In this document: piece after piece, positions 46,913-58,249 of the stretch
How the letters are laid out: each line of letters starts with the position of its first letter
How positions within the stretch are numbered: the first letter of the stretch is position 1
Assembly: GCA_037367355.1 (NCBI GenBank)
Contig: CM074697.1
Span: forward strand, 744,001 to 808,000
Length of the DNA: 64,000 bases
Origin: Neoscytalidium dimidiatum
Lineage: Eukaryota; Ascomycota; Dothideomycetes; Botryosphaeriales; Botryosphaeriaceae
Direction of reading: 5' to 3'
Position numbers and translations under genes: made by a program
The notes under the pieces: generated by a model
Database searches by the model: none
Seen by the model: only the letters and a program-made list of their open reading frames with translations
What the model was told of the DNA's origin: nothing

Positions 46913-48436
46913 GGCTGAGGCGCTGCGCACTTTGCGTGCAACGGGTTGGTGGCGCGCGGATGTCGAGCTGATATCTATCAATCAATCAATAGTTCTTGCA
47001 GTGGTGCTGTAGTATAACATCGTAAGGTGTAGTACAGTACGTATCGGCACGCACGCAATCTGATTCCATCGGACCTCGGCTATGACGTATTTGACTAATC
47101 GCAAGCGAGCGCTCTCTCTTTCTCTCTTTCGCAAGACGCTCGTTCCGTCTACCCGCGTTCCATCCACCCTCAGCATTTTCCTACAGGCAGCTCCTTGGTG
47201 CGATCGTTTCACCACCGACGGATCGTCCCGCTCTGGGCCTGGGTTTTCCTGCATGGACCGACGCCAGAGACCTGCGTGCCCTATCCACCCATCCACCGGG
47301 CCACTGGCCTCTTGCCGCGCCGGGCCCTGCGTCCGCGCTTTGTGCGTCTGGGCGCTGTTTTTCAACGGCGTACCATGGTTCTCATCCGACAATGTGGCTT
47401 TCCGAACCTTGTCTTCAACAACCAACCTCGATACGAAACGACGGGTCCTCAACGCCACTGCAGGCTGCGTGCACCGACTGCTGAGCTTGGGGGGTTTTAT
47501 TTTCTTTTTTTTAAAAAAAAAAAATATCAGCCGCGCAGACTTTGGCGGCGGTGAATTCCATTTGACCGATTTACTGCTGCTATTCGCTGTTCTATCTAGG
47601 TGGGTCTATAGGACTTGATTCGTATCACTACTGCGTAATCTCAAACCATCGCTCCTACGACTAGGTCCTCTCGGCACTCCCTCGTACCTTTGGCACCTTG
47701 AAAGCGTGGCGATTGAGGGATCGCCCGTAATGTAGGTCCGATTCGCGAGATCTCATCTCCCCCTCCGCCCGATGCGAGTCACCTCCTCTGACTCGTCTGT
47801 AATCAAACAGTCTCCCCCCATCTGGAAGGCGAATCTACTGGCCGATGCAGATTCGGAAAGAACAATGAATGCCGCGTCATGTGGCCGCACGGGTCGGATT
47901 CCTTCCACCAGGTTCTCTCCTTTCCCCTTGCTAAAAATACCCAGGTCTCGTTTGGGGGCTATTCAGGAGCGAATGAGCGTGTGATTCAAGATATCTCGAA
48001 GTAATATCTAGGAGATTTCCAAAGCGAACGGATTGAAGATTGGAGACACTCCTTCTCTTCATAGGGTCAAAGTAAGTTTAACCCGTCTTCAGCCTGCAAT
48101 TTCGGGGTTCCATATCTGATGCTTGAGAGGCTTGCCGAATGGGTGACGGGAGAGTCTCAGGAAAAGGAGACGAGGTAGGATTGAGTGAATAATGGACCAA
48201 AAAGACCTGATCGGATGGAAAGGGAGTGCGTGTCCAGGAGAGCTACTCCAATGAAAGAGATACCCTCATCGTGTTGTGGGTGAACGAAGGTGGGGAGACC
48301 AGGCCAGCTGAGGAGATGGTGATGGTGCTCGACGGTATGTCGACGACGATCTACAGCGTTGGAGTACGCTGAGTCTAGTTCGAGAATATCTTCAGGGGGG
48401 TGGAAGCTCCGCGTGTGAAACAACAAAACTCAGGGT
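46913..48436. other. Upstream region of hydrolase; possible unrecognised plus-strand leader
   Basis: 46.9-47.1 kb is the hydrolase promoter. 47.1-47.45 kb is C/T-rich on plus, like leaders elsewhere in the window, and ends in a T-run/A-run near 47504-47524. No supportable coding exon follows; the short ORF starting at 47772 has no recognised motif. Confidence 0.35.
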
Positions 48437-48751
48437 TCATAGGTCGAGGTAAGAGGAACCCTGACGGTTGCAGTAGTACTGGTACTGGCTGTGGTATGGC
48501 GGCTCGTAGATTTGCGGTGTCCTGCAGGGCCACGAGGCGCAGACAATGGGCGTTGTGTATTTAGCGCTGTGTTTAACGAGCTTATTCCGGGTGCTGGCAC
48601 TGCGCAGAGGGGTGGTGCTGTTCTTGGAGGACGAGCTGGTCGTATAGAAGCTGCGCGCGGAGCCCGGACGGATGTCGACATGAGAGAACTTGTAACGCAG
48701 GGCCTGCTCGGCGTCGCTGGCCGTGAGCATATCGTCGAAGTAGAAGGCCAT
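48437..48751 (-). CDS. Small hypothetical protein, 104 aa
   Basis: Single exon starting at the ATG at 48751 (MAFYFDDMLTASDAEQALRY). A strongly C-rich coding-strand leader lies directly upstream (48752-49010), the composition seen before other genes here. The product has an acidic amphipathic start, a Ser/Thr-rich middle and a Tyr-rich end (YHSQYQYYCNRQ). No domain recognised. Wrong-strand frames are shorter and lack this context. The start is chosen because the frame upstream of it is Arg/Ser-rich leader-like sequence. Confidence 0.55.
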   Translation of the reverse strand: MAFYFDDMLTASDAEQALRYKFSHVDIRPGSARSFYTTSSSSKNSTTPLRSASTRNKLVKHSAKYTTPIVCASWPCRTPQIYEPPYHSQYQYYCNRQGSSYLDL

Positions 48752-50155
48752 GGTTGGCCTCGCGAGGGTGAGCGCTGCGAAGGCAGGGAACAGGCGTGAT
48801 AGTCGACAGGGAATCAGCAGGCGGGTAAGTCGGCGGGATCGGGATGTGAGATCGGACGCAAGCGACAGCGTCACTCGCGCAGGTTTGGTTGAACAGTGCA
48901 ATTGAGCAGGTCGCAGCGCGGAAAGGACGGTGGTGAGAGCAATTTCTCTAGAAGTGGGCTGGGGTGGCTGACGGGCAGGCTTTATCGAAGCTGAGCCCTG
49001 GGCCCTGGAGCCCACGGCAGCGGCAGCGGGTCACACAGGCTGCAGGCAGGCAGGCAGGCTAGCACAGGTACTAGGCACGCATGCACGACTCTTCCAGCTG
49101 GCGCTGGTACCAATACTGATTGCCGCCGAGCAAGAAGCGCCGCCTTCTTCCGGCGCGATCCATACTCCAACAAGATCCCAGCAGGCCACGCGCTGGCTCG
49201 TGGTGGTGGCTGTGGCTGCCCTGCTAACCTCTTCTCTCTCTGGCTTTGGCCGCCGTCCGCCATTCGCTCCAGGCCAGCCCGCAAGCTCCATTAAGGTTAT
49301 CGGACGCGCAACTCGGCCCCTGAACGCTGTTGGGTAGAGGCGAGTCTGGAGCCATTGACGTCGTGCTTACTTTGTACCTTTACCTCTGCTTTTCGCGCGC
49401 GGTTGCAGCCGCCCCAGAGCTATGCGTTACCTTCTCATCATATCCACTGTCCACCCAGCGTTCGCATCATTGTCAACCCACGCGGTTTCATCGCCTTGCG
49501 CTCGGCCGATCCAATGATGCAAGTGTTCGGAGCGCGCAGAATCCGGCGCCGCTGCGCGACATCGCAGCGCTGATCTCATTTTCCCTGACTGCCGCACGCC
49601 ACTCGTGAGCATTCTTGTTTCCGCCCCTCCGATTCGTGCCGTCGCCGTCACCGCCGCGTCTTGATTGGGAAGCCCGCAAGGGTGCCTGCCAAGCAACGAT
49701 CCAACATTTCCCCGCTGCAGCGCGGTGCCTCGTGCTCTTCGTCGTGCCTCGTGGACGTCAGTGCTGGAGACGGGCTGCAGGAACCATACCCTGCTAACCC
49801 AACCTTGTCTTGCACTGCTCATCCACCCCGTTATTGGACCTTCTTTTACATCGTCGCGATCGCCAACCTTGACGAATTCTCGAAGGATTGGAAATGCGCA
49901 GAACGCATTGTCCTCTACACGATCTTCTCCGCACCGGACGTCTCCTGCTGCCTGTTGAGCCAAAAGTGGTCAGCAGACACATTTAGCCGGGGTTGTAGGG
50001 TTGTGGGTAAGTAATGGACTTTAATTTTAGCCTACTTCGTAGCTCGGTCGTCTGGCTCGAGCGGTATTGATTTTTTACCTTCATCAATTTCAGTCAAGGC
50101 ACCCAGTGCGCAAAAAGATAGGAACTAGCTGTCGGCCTCTAACAACAGCACAGCC
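48752..50155. other. Divergent promoter region and leader-like sequence
   Basis: 48.75-49.3 kb holds the promoter of the small minus-strand gene. 49.35-49.85 kb is C/T-rich on plus, and a consensus intron GTAAGT...TTTCAG can be drawn at 50007-50093, which would be a leader intron of the candidate ORF at 50156. Confidence 0.35.
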
Positions 50156-50362
50156 ATGTACCCATTGAACTTTACCGAGAGATGGAGCTATTGTCCGAGG
50201 TGGATCATCGAGGAGATTAGCCATGGCGAGAGCATCCTGAAGTGTGCACTCCAAACCCTCGTCATTTTTCGTTTGCGCTTACGGCTGCCCAAGCTCAGGA
50301 TCGGACTTTCTATCTATCACGAGGTAGAAATCGAACACGCACGGATGCAAGAGCGGGAGTGA
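50156..50362 (+). CDS. Candidate 68-aa ORF behind a spliced leader
   Basis: The ATG lies in good context (cagccATGt). The product starts MYPLNFTERWSYCPRW and has no domain I recognise. Support comes from the leader-like C/T-rich sequence from 49.4 kb and the consensus intron just upstream. It may instead be a fragment of a longer transcript or a chance frame. Confidence 0.28.
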   Translation: MYPLNFTERWSYCPRWIIEEISHGESILKCALQTLVIFRLRLRLPKLRIGLSIYHEVEIEHARMQERE

Positions 50363-50666
50363 AGTCGAGCGAGGTTTAGATGGGAGCATGTGCCCGCAGT
50401 TGTAGACTTGGATGTACTCAGGCCGCTAGTTTGATCTTAATCGGCTTCTGAAAGCAGCACGCGGTGTCAAGCTAAGCAGTCTTTCTATGATACATGTTCG
50501 TTGAGGCAACCTGATCTCCCTACATGCTGCCAAAGCCCCCTTCCAGGCCCTGCACATGAGTATCTTGTCTGGGGAGTTAGCTCCGGAGTTTTTCTCGTGA
50601 TCCACGAAAAAAGGCCGGCCGATTGTCAACCTAGATACCCAAGCTCCAGGCCGCTGGAAAGGCCCA

Positions 50667-51087
50667 TCAGACGTAGCTGGGATCGCGGCGGCTGCGCCAA
50701 CGCTGGTAGGCCAGCTTGAGGAGGGCGGCGAGCAAGAAGAGAATGACAGAGCCGGCGCAGCTGGCAATGATGGCGATCTTTGTCTTCTCAGGTAACTTCC
50801 TCACTGAGTCGGCGGGCGACATGGGCTCATCGTCATCGCTGATCATGACGGGCGGCAGAAGGAACGTGTGAGCTGCTGTGAGGAAGTCACTGACATCGTG
50901 AAGTGGGGCTTCAGTGCGACTGTGCGACAAACCTGGTGGTGTAGAAAGAGGGTGTGACACGACAATCTAAGTGTGCAGCAGCCGGTTAGGTCCTTTGAGC
51001 GAACGTAGCTGACTTTGCTTGGCCTTGTACCGTAGGGGGTTGGGAGAGTCAGCTGAGCGGATGCTGGTCAATCTGAGGGTACTTACA
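50667..51087 (-). CDS. Small single-pass membrane protein, 5' end unresolved
   Basis: The 3' exon is 50966-50667. It encodes a hydrophilic segment (PPVMISDDDEPMSPADSVRK), one transmembrane helix (IAIIASCAGSVILFLLAALL) and a short basic cytosolic tail ending RRDPSYV. A phase-0 intron at 50967-51086 (GTAAGT...CACACTTAG) joins it to an upstream exon ending at 51087 that encodes a hydrophobic, signal-peptide-like stretch (APGLFLLFCLTHAVKSHSF). No ATG is found in that exon frame, so a further 5' exon is expected. If the upstream exon is not used, translation would start at the ATG at 50846, giving 59 aa. Function unknown. Confidence 0.55.
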
Positions 51088-52174
51088 AAGGAGTGTGATT
51101 TTACGGCGTGCGTCAAGCAGAAGAGGAGGAAGAGGCCTGGCGCAGACTTGCCAGAATGTAAAGCGAATCGAGCTCTTCGCTTATTATACTTGATAGGGCA
51201 TGGCGTGAGTGTCCAAGGTAGGAAGGATCGATCAGGTAGTGATTGTATGGGGTAGTTGCGAGTATCTGGCGCCCGGAACGCAGTCGAGCTCTGACCGGAG
51301 CTCACACGAAAATGAAACAGCTTCGCATCTGAACTATCAATAATCCCGTTTATCGAAGATGACAGGAATCCATCTTCCCCAACGGGAGTCCGCTCGCCGC
51401 GTACCCGGAAGACAGCCCTAAAGGTGGACCTGCAGAGAAAGACTCGACCATCTCTGCTTTTGGACTATTGCAGCGATGCGCCGCCTGCCCAGGACGCCCC
51501 ATCTAGACCCATCTGGAAGATGATCTTGGTAAAGTGGCGAGAGAAGAGTGAAGTTGGAGATCGACGCAAGGATGAAAGGAAGATGACTTAGTCATTCAAG
51601 TAGTGCCATGTCTTAGGATGCAGGTTGACGACTCCCTCCCCCCGGACGCTCCCACGCATCTCAACGGTCGCACCGCATTCGCTCTCGAATGACCACAATT
51701 ATAGTGGCTGCAGCGATAGGTGCCTGCGGGCTGATTCGAGGCGAGCGGCGCCGGCCTGCCGCTACGCTACGCTACGCTACGTCCCCCGCATCTGCGTCTG
51801 GGCCAGCGCACCTTTCCCCCGCATCCCGCCAGCCCGCCGTCCGCCCAGGATCGTCACGACGCCGCGAGCTCCCCTCGCCGCAGCCGCTTCAATCAAATCT
51901 ACGCGGCTCCACCGCCATCCCGCGCCAGTAAGCCAATCTTGACCTCACCGGTCAGTCACACGCCTCTTAATGGGCTAAGGGAGAATAAGACCATGAGGTA
52001 ATGCATCCTCTTCCCCTCTCGCCCGGCACTCACACCACCTGCTTCCCGACCTGCCAGAGCTCTGCTGCCGCCTGAAGTATCTACCTAAAGAGTACCTCCA
52101 AGAAATATATCAGCCTTCTCTTGCCTGAATCCTCCTTGCCCATTGAACCTCAAAACAATTGTCCTCTGACAGAC
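51088..52174. other. Divergent promoter interval
   Basis: Upstream of the small membrane-protein gene (minus) and of the SCP2/hydrolase gene (plus). Contains a GCTAC x4 microsatellite at 51761-51780 and a C-rich leader (51780-52140). Confidence 0.5.
51761..51780. repeat. GCTAC x4 microsatellite
   Basis: Four perfect tandem copies of a 5-bp unit in the upstream region of the SCP2/hydrolase gene. Confidence 0.9.
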
Positions 52175-53724
52175 ATGGCACACGCCTGGTCCGATCTGCC
52201 CAAAGCCCTCGGCGGGGAGTCAACTCTCGCCAAGGTTAACGAAGCCCTGAAGACTGACAGCCAGTACCTTGCTTTCACAAACACCGATGCGATTGTCAAC
52301 TCTGTGACCTTCGGCGTCAAGGCCACCGACAATGACTCCACTATCCTCGTCACTGTTTCCGGCGGGAAGGGCGTTGCTGAAGCCGGCAGCTCCGGAGCAG
52401 CTAAGTTTACGCTGATAGCTCTTCCTGAGCAGTGGGAAGAGTTCTTCAAGCCCATTCCCAAAATGCCCTATCAGAGCTACTGGGGTACGTTCCGAGAGAG
52501 TCACAGTTCACCTCCCGGCCGCACTCTTCCGGAAACACTTTGCTGATTTCACTTGCACAGGCATGTTCGGTATGAACATCAAACAACAGGGCATCAACGT
52601 CCAGGGCGATCAAGACGCCTTTATACACTATTCGCATATCTGGCGCCGCGTTCTTGAGATCTTCCACGAAGCCCATTCCGGTCCCTTGCAAACAGATCCC
52701 GATCCGCCGGAGACAGACGACGACTACATCACCGGCCGCTACATATACGTGACTGCTCCCCATTGGGGCCGGTCCAAAGTCTTTGTCGAGAAGTCCGGTG
52801 TCGGCAAGCAACAGATTGTCTTCCTACACACCGCGGGCTCGGACAGCAGGCAATACCACGGTGTGATGAACGACAAGCGAATGCGCGAGCGCTGCACCAT
52901 GTTTGCCTTTGATCTGCCCGGTCATGGCCGAAGCTTCCCACCGAAAGGCTACGTCCCCGGCTCGCACACAAACACTGAAGATGCCTATGTCGGATGTATC
53001 ACCGACGTGGTCAAGAAGCTTCAGCTCAACAAGCCAATCATCTGTGGTGCCTCCATGGCCGGTCAAGTGTGTATCGCCATCGCCATCCGGAATGCGGAAG
53101 TAAAATCCGGAGGCACCATCCCCTTGCAAGGGTAAGTCAGGATGTTAGCTTCTTTTTCCACGCTTTCGACTCTGTTTAACGGAAGCTCCCAGCTGCGACC
53201 ACCTCACCATGCAACGCCTCTTCCACGACAAGTCTCCCTTCGGTAAGCCCCCCAGCTCCCCGTTCCACCCAAAGCTCAGCTGACCCTGATCCTCCCTAGT
53301 CAACCAATCCCTCTTCAATCCCGAATGGATCTACGGCATGCAATCCCCTACCGCGCCGCCTTCCTGCAAGTCTCTCGTCTGGCACACCTACTCGGCCCAA
53401 GCCTACGGCATCTTCCACGGCGACCTGGACTTCTACTTTGGTGGCTGGGACGGGCGTTCGCGGCTAGCCAACATCAACTCCGCCACATGCCCTGTCTACA
53501 TGCTTACGGGTGAGTACGACTGGAGCAATACACCAGCCATGGCCGAGGCTACAGCCGCCAAAATACCCGGCGCCACCCACAAGACCATGGAGGGCCTTGG
53601 CCACTTCCCCGCTACCGAGAACCCCTCCAAGTTCGTGCCCTATGTGCTGGAGGCCATCGACTGGATCCAGAAGCAGAGGAAGGAGAGAGGCGATTTGAGT
53701 GTGTTGAGGATGACGGATGATTGA
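52175..53724 (+). CDS. SCP2-like domain / alpha-beta hydrolase fusion
   Basis: Four exons: 52175-52484, 52561-53131, 53193-53242, 53300-53724, giving 451 aa. Residues ~1-150 resemble a sterol-carrier-protein-2-like lipid-binding fold, ending in QWEEFFKPIPKMPYQSYWG and a helical FIHYSHIWRRVLEIF. From ~200 an alpha/beta hydrolase follows: oxyanion strand VFLHTAGSDSRQYH, FDLPGHGRS, nucleophile elbow CGASMAGQ, acid in GEYDWSNTP and His in MEGLGHFP. The elbow reads GxSxA rather than GxSxG. I infer a cytosolic or peroxisomal hydrolase that handles a bulky acyl or sterol-like substrate presented by its own SCP2-like part. No clear peroxisome-targeting C-terminus (ends RMTDD). Introns are 76, 61 and 57 bp. 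Confidence 0.85.
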
Positions 53725-54812
53725 GCGGGTGGGAATGATCGTGGTGGTGCTGGGTGAAGCTCCTTCCGCATGTTTCGTACAGTACATATCAACATCAGTT
53801 TCCCATCTGCTTTTCGTCACTTTAGCGTTGTTGGCTATTTTCTTATGTGTCTCATAAGTAAATCTAAGTATGTGGGGTTTGGTAAACAATAGCACAAGTT
53901 ATTTTTTTTTTTTTTAAATTTTACATTTTGTCATGCAAATCTGTTTGACATGATCGCCTCGACTTTCTTATCCTTGGACACACAATGCGTGCGAGTATCC
54001 TGCCGTCGGACATAACAATAGTCCATTGCCCATCGCTCGTGAGCAGTCGAAGCAGTTGTCCGGACGCGGATTTTCTGATAAACTAATCACATTGACGTCC
54101 GGATGACTACTCCAGCTCCCTAGGCCAAGCTCTGCTCACATCCCGAGTGGTAATCTAGCACCCGTCATGCCAACAAGCTTCCGCAGACATACCCACCTAC
54201 CCACATATCCCCACTAACCCGGCGCATAAAACCCATACACGGGCACACGGATCATCACAGTAAAGCCCCATAAAAGCAGTTGCGTCTCCGACTTCATATA
54301 CTCCATTGTCTAATCTGCAAGCCCAAAAAAAAGCATCAGTGAAATAAAAATGAGTGGGTAAGAGACCTTCAGAAAGACCACAAAAAAGCCTTCCCAATTT
54401 TTGGCCCCGCTTGGGAAAAGAGAGCGCACAAAGCAAAAGTGAGAACATCTGGTTCCTTGATACAACATCATCATCCTCGTCTCTCTCATATGAACCCGAT
54501 AATCTTCAATTGCAAAATAAATAAAGCCATCAGGTCATATGCCCTAGCCAGCCTCACCATCCAACCGTCACCACGACCCCAAAACCGCACACCTTTCCTT
54601 CCTTCCCATTTTTTTTTTTCATGTACGCACGCTATCTTTTAAAGATTGCGCCCGCATAACACTCGTTCATGCAGTCAGTTGTGAGTTGGGAAAAAAAACC
54701 AGGAAATTGTGCTGCTACCCCCATCATGTTAATATAAAATGAAAAGGAGGGAAAACTGGGCGAGATAAACACCAAGGGAGAAAACGCCCACTCCCGTTCC
54801 CCGTCAAATTAT
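53725..54812. other. Convergent intergenic region with an inverted-repeat element
   Basis: Between the 3' ends of the SCP2/hydrolase and eIF3a genes. It holds poly-T near 53902-53914 and 54610-54618, and copy B of the dispersed inverted repeat at 54045-54117. No gene seen. Confidence 0.5.
54045..54117. repeat. Inverted-repeat element, copy B
   Basis: Left arm 54045-54065 (includes GAAGCAGTTGTCCGGAC) and right arm 54097-54117 (includes GTCCGGATGACTACTCC) match at 15 of 21 positions across a 31-bp spacer. Confidence 0.65.
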
Positions 54813-57800
54813 TTAACCCTTGCGAGCGGAGAAAGCGCCGGGCCTGTACTTGCCATCAGAAGCGCCGCCCGAGGGGCGCGGTGGGGCATCGGCAGAAGAG
54901 TCGCGCTCCCTATTCTCTCCACGAAGGTGCGGCGGGCGATAGCCACCGGACGACGGTGCCGGGCTACCCGACGCGGGCGAGCCACGCGCGGCGGCTTGCC
55001 AGCGACCGCTGGGAGGAGCGGCAGGAGACTCTGTCCTAGAGAGTCCCTCGCGACCACGGGATCCGCTACCCTCACGCTCACGCCATGAGGAACTACCACC
55101 CTCACCACGGAGAGCAGGCGGGACGTAGCCACTGCGCCTGGGAGGCTCAGCGTCGGTAGCGGGAGTGGGGGCGTCTGAAGCTCCGCCAGTGGCGCCGCTA
55201 GCGGCCCTTGCTGCCTCGCGTTCGCGCCACGATGGCTTGTTGCCAGCAAGATTGAGACGTGGAGGACCACCTGCGCGCTCTTCGACAGCAGGGGGAGGCA
55301 CAACACGGCCTTCCTTCTTGGCAGCCAGCTTCGCCTCGATTTCGGCCTCGCGCGCACGCTGCTTGGCGGCGGCTTCGTCCAGTTTCCTGAATAGTGGTCA
55401 GCATTGCTAAGAGCGAGATTGAAGGAGTACGGGACTAACCTCCGTTCTTCTTCCCTCTTCTGCTTCTCCTCCAAAAGCTTCTGTCTCCTCTCCTCCTCAG
55501 CCCTCTCCCTAGCCTCCTCCTCAGCCTGTCTCCTCTCCTCCTCCTCGCGACGTCTCCTCTCCTCCTCTTCCCTCTCGCGGCGTTCCCGAGCTTTACGCTC
55601 GCGCACCTCCTTGATACGGGCCTGCATCTTTTGGTTAAGCTCCCTCTCGGCAGCCTTCCTGCGCTTGTCGAACTCAGCCTTCCTTTGCTCCTGGATTTGA
55701 TTGCGGTATTTCTCGTACACCGGTACGAGACGGCTCAGGCGGTGCTTGAGGGAAACCTCTTCCTCGTGTTTTTCCTTGGCCTCCCTCAAAGTGTCCGCCT
55801 TAGCTTTCTCGTAAGCCGCAAGATCCCTCTTGCGTTGCTCCTCATAATCCTCAGCAAGATGCTTGACTTCCTCGCGGCGGTAAGCACGCTCAAGATGGTC
55901 AATGCGCTTTCCGGTGATTCGCAGCTTCTCGCCTATTTCGTTCTTCTCCTTCTCAAGAGCGGCGAGCTTCATGGCTCGAATACGGCCAGAGTCGAGTTCA
56001 TCGATGTTGACGTTGTCAAGGTCTAGATCCACGCCTTTGACACCACTCTTGAGCTCGTTTAGTTGTCTCTCGATTTCCTCACGCTTAACGCGCTCTTGCT
56101 CAGCCTTGAGGCGTGCCATCTCGCGAGCCTTTTTCTCCTCAGCCAACCGTTGGGCTTCAGCGGCCGCGGCTTGCTGCTGAGCAATCCTACGTTTGGTGGC
56201 CTCGTCCTTCTCCTTCTGTGCAAGAGCACTTGCTGCAGTCTGCTTATTGCGTTCGATGATCTCCCGCCTAGCGAGAGCCTCTTGGTGCTCCTTCTCGGCA
56301 CCGGCGGCTGCCCTGGCCTGAGCAGCTGCCTTGGCCTTAAGGCGGTCCTCGTTGAACGTGGGATCAACATATTGGCAGGTAATGTACAGCGACTTGGCCA
56401 GGCGAGTAAGCTGGGAACGGACAATCTCGGCGGGAGTGCTCTGCAGACGCTGGACGGAGCCAGTCTCCGTCTCGGCGGACCCAGCAGCAGAACCAGGGTG
56501 GAGGGCCTTTGCGGACGAGAACACATCAGAGTCGAATGTGAGCACACCGGATGCGTGATCGATACGAATAGCAAGGTCGCCCTTCTTGCAGCCGTTCATG
56601 ATGAATTTCTCAATGGTGTCGGAGCTGACCTGGAAGGGTTCGGGGAACTGGGCTAGGTTCAGGACAAACTTGAGATCAACAGACTCGTAGACCTGGGAGA
56701 GTTGCTGGAACAGGCGAGTGAGAATGACCTGCTGGAGAGGCAGGACGTACTTCTGCATCTCAGGGTCGGCACCAATCTGAGAGAGGATAGGCGAAATCTT
56801 CTGGCAAATTGAGAGAGGATGGAAGTCCACCTCGAGGATGTTGTACAGATCCTTAATCTCCGGCCTAGCCCTCTTAAGTAGACCCTTGTTCAGAGCATCC
56901 TTGAAGAGCGAAGCACGAGTTGGGGCAGTCGACATGCCAAGGAGGTTAGTCAGACGAGAGTTCTTGTTCTTCCTTGCCTCATCAACGTCGACAAGGGCCC
57001 CGCGAGAACGAGAAGTGCTAATGACAGGAATGGACAGCGCGGAAAGGAGGACGAAAGAAGCAGCCTTGGTCATATCAGCCTCTGTAACTGCCGGGTTGTC
57101 CTTCTTTGGGCTCTGTCCAGAAGCCACAGCCGCAGCGGAAACACGCATAAGGTTATAGTAGCGGCTCCAGGCGGCAGCATGGAAGAGGTAGTTTTCGCTG
57201 ACGAGGAAAATCCGAGTAAGCTTCTCGAAGTAGTTTGCCATCATAATGTTCTTCGCGGGACGCTTGCTGAGGCTGAGCAGAGTGTGGATATCCTCAACAC
57301 TGCGGAAAGCCTCCTGCCAAAGCTCGAGTTCAACAGCAACGTTTAACTGTTGGAAACGGGTATCCAGATGGCGCTGGAGAGTATCAGGATCACTGAGGTT
57401 GATAGCATGCATCTGTGAGGAGAACTTGGCGGCACTCTGAAGGTGGTTCCTAAGAAGCTCGCAGAGCCTCCTGAACTCAGTCTTCCTGGCATATTTGGAG
57501 CAGAACTGAAAGGCCTGGTGGGCCGTCTGCTGATACATGACTTCCAGACGGGCATTGTTTTTGAAAATATCCAAAACAGTACGGTAGGTCTCCCAGAGAA
57601 ACTTCAGCCAGGGTGTGACAATAGCCCTATCAGTGCGGTCCTTGGACTGCTCGCCGGAGACGGTGGAGAGCAGGATAGACTCGGGGGTCTCGGAGGCCTC
57701 AAGGTCGTCAATGTTCTGGGTGGCAGCACTCTCGATGGTAGACTGGACCTCATCGGCTTTGGCCTGGGCCTCGGTAACCTTTTGCTCGGCGAGCTCGATG

Positions 57801-58249
57801 AATTTCTTGAAGACCAGCTGTTCCAATAGTATTAGCCAATGTCCCGCTCCGTCCCTCAACCCGATGTATGCGTACCTCGATGGTGCCAATGTTCGTGTTT
57901 TGGGCGGTGTTCTTGTACTGGTAGAGACCGTCCTTCGCCGTCTTGCCTTTCCTGAGATCCACGGCCAGCTCGACAAACTGTATCATCATCGGCTCGAGAG
58001 AGGCGATGGGACTGTTCCGGGTGCGCTTAGAGACGACATGTTCGTGCAGGAGGGCCAGCGCGGCCTGCTGCTGGCCAACGCCGATGAGCTCTTGGGCGCG
58101 CTGTAGAGAGACGACATGTTAGCGGTTGTGAACGCGGGTGGCCAACGCATGGACATGGGGCGCGGTGACGCGAGGCATGGCGCACAAAGGGCACAGAAAG
58201 CACTTGCCTTGAGCACATTCTCCGGCCTGCTGTGGGGTGGCGGCGGCAT
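54813..58249 (-). CDS. TIF32: Translation initiation factor eIF3 subunit A
   Basis: Four exons on minus: 58249-58208, 58100-57876, 57817-55440, 55386-54813, giving 1072 aa. It is the scaffold subunit of eIF3, which binds the 40S ribosome and mRNA. The N-terminus [24 protein letters not shown] and [22 protein letters not shown] are diagnostic. The PCI region follows (~residues 300-500), then a long charged coiled coil ([15 protein letters not shown] onward), and a Gly/Ser/Arg-rich tail with repeated SWRERE and PPxLRGE motifs. Intron 1 has a GC donor (AAG|GCAAGT, 58207 down to 58101, acceptor CTACAG): only this splice rebuilds VLKRAQEL. Introns 2 and 3 are 58 and 53 bp with GT donors. The CDS is intact. 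Confidence 0.97.
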
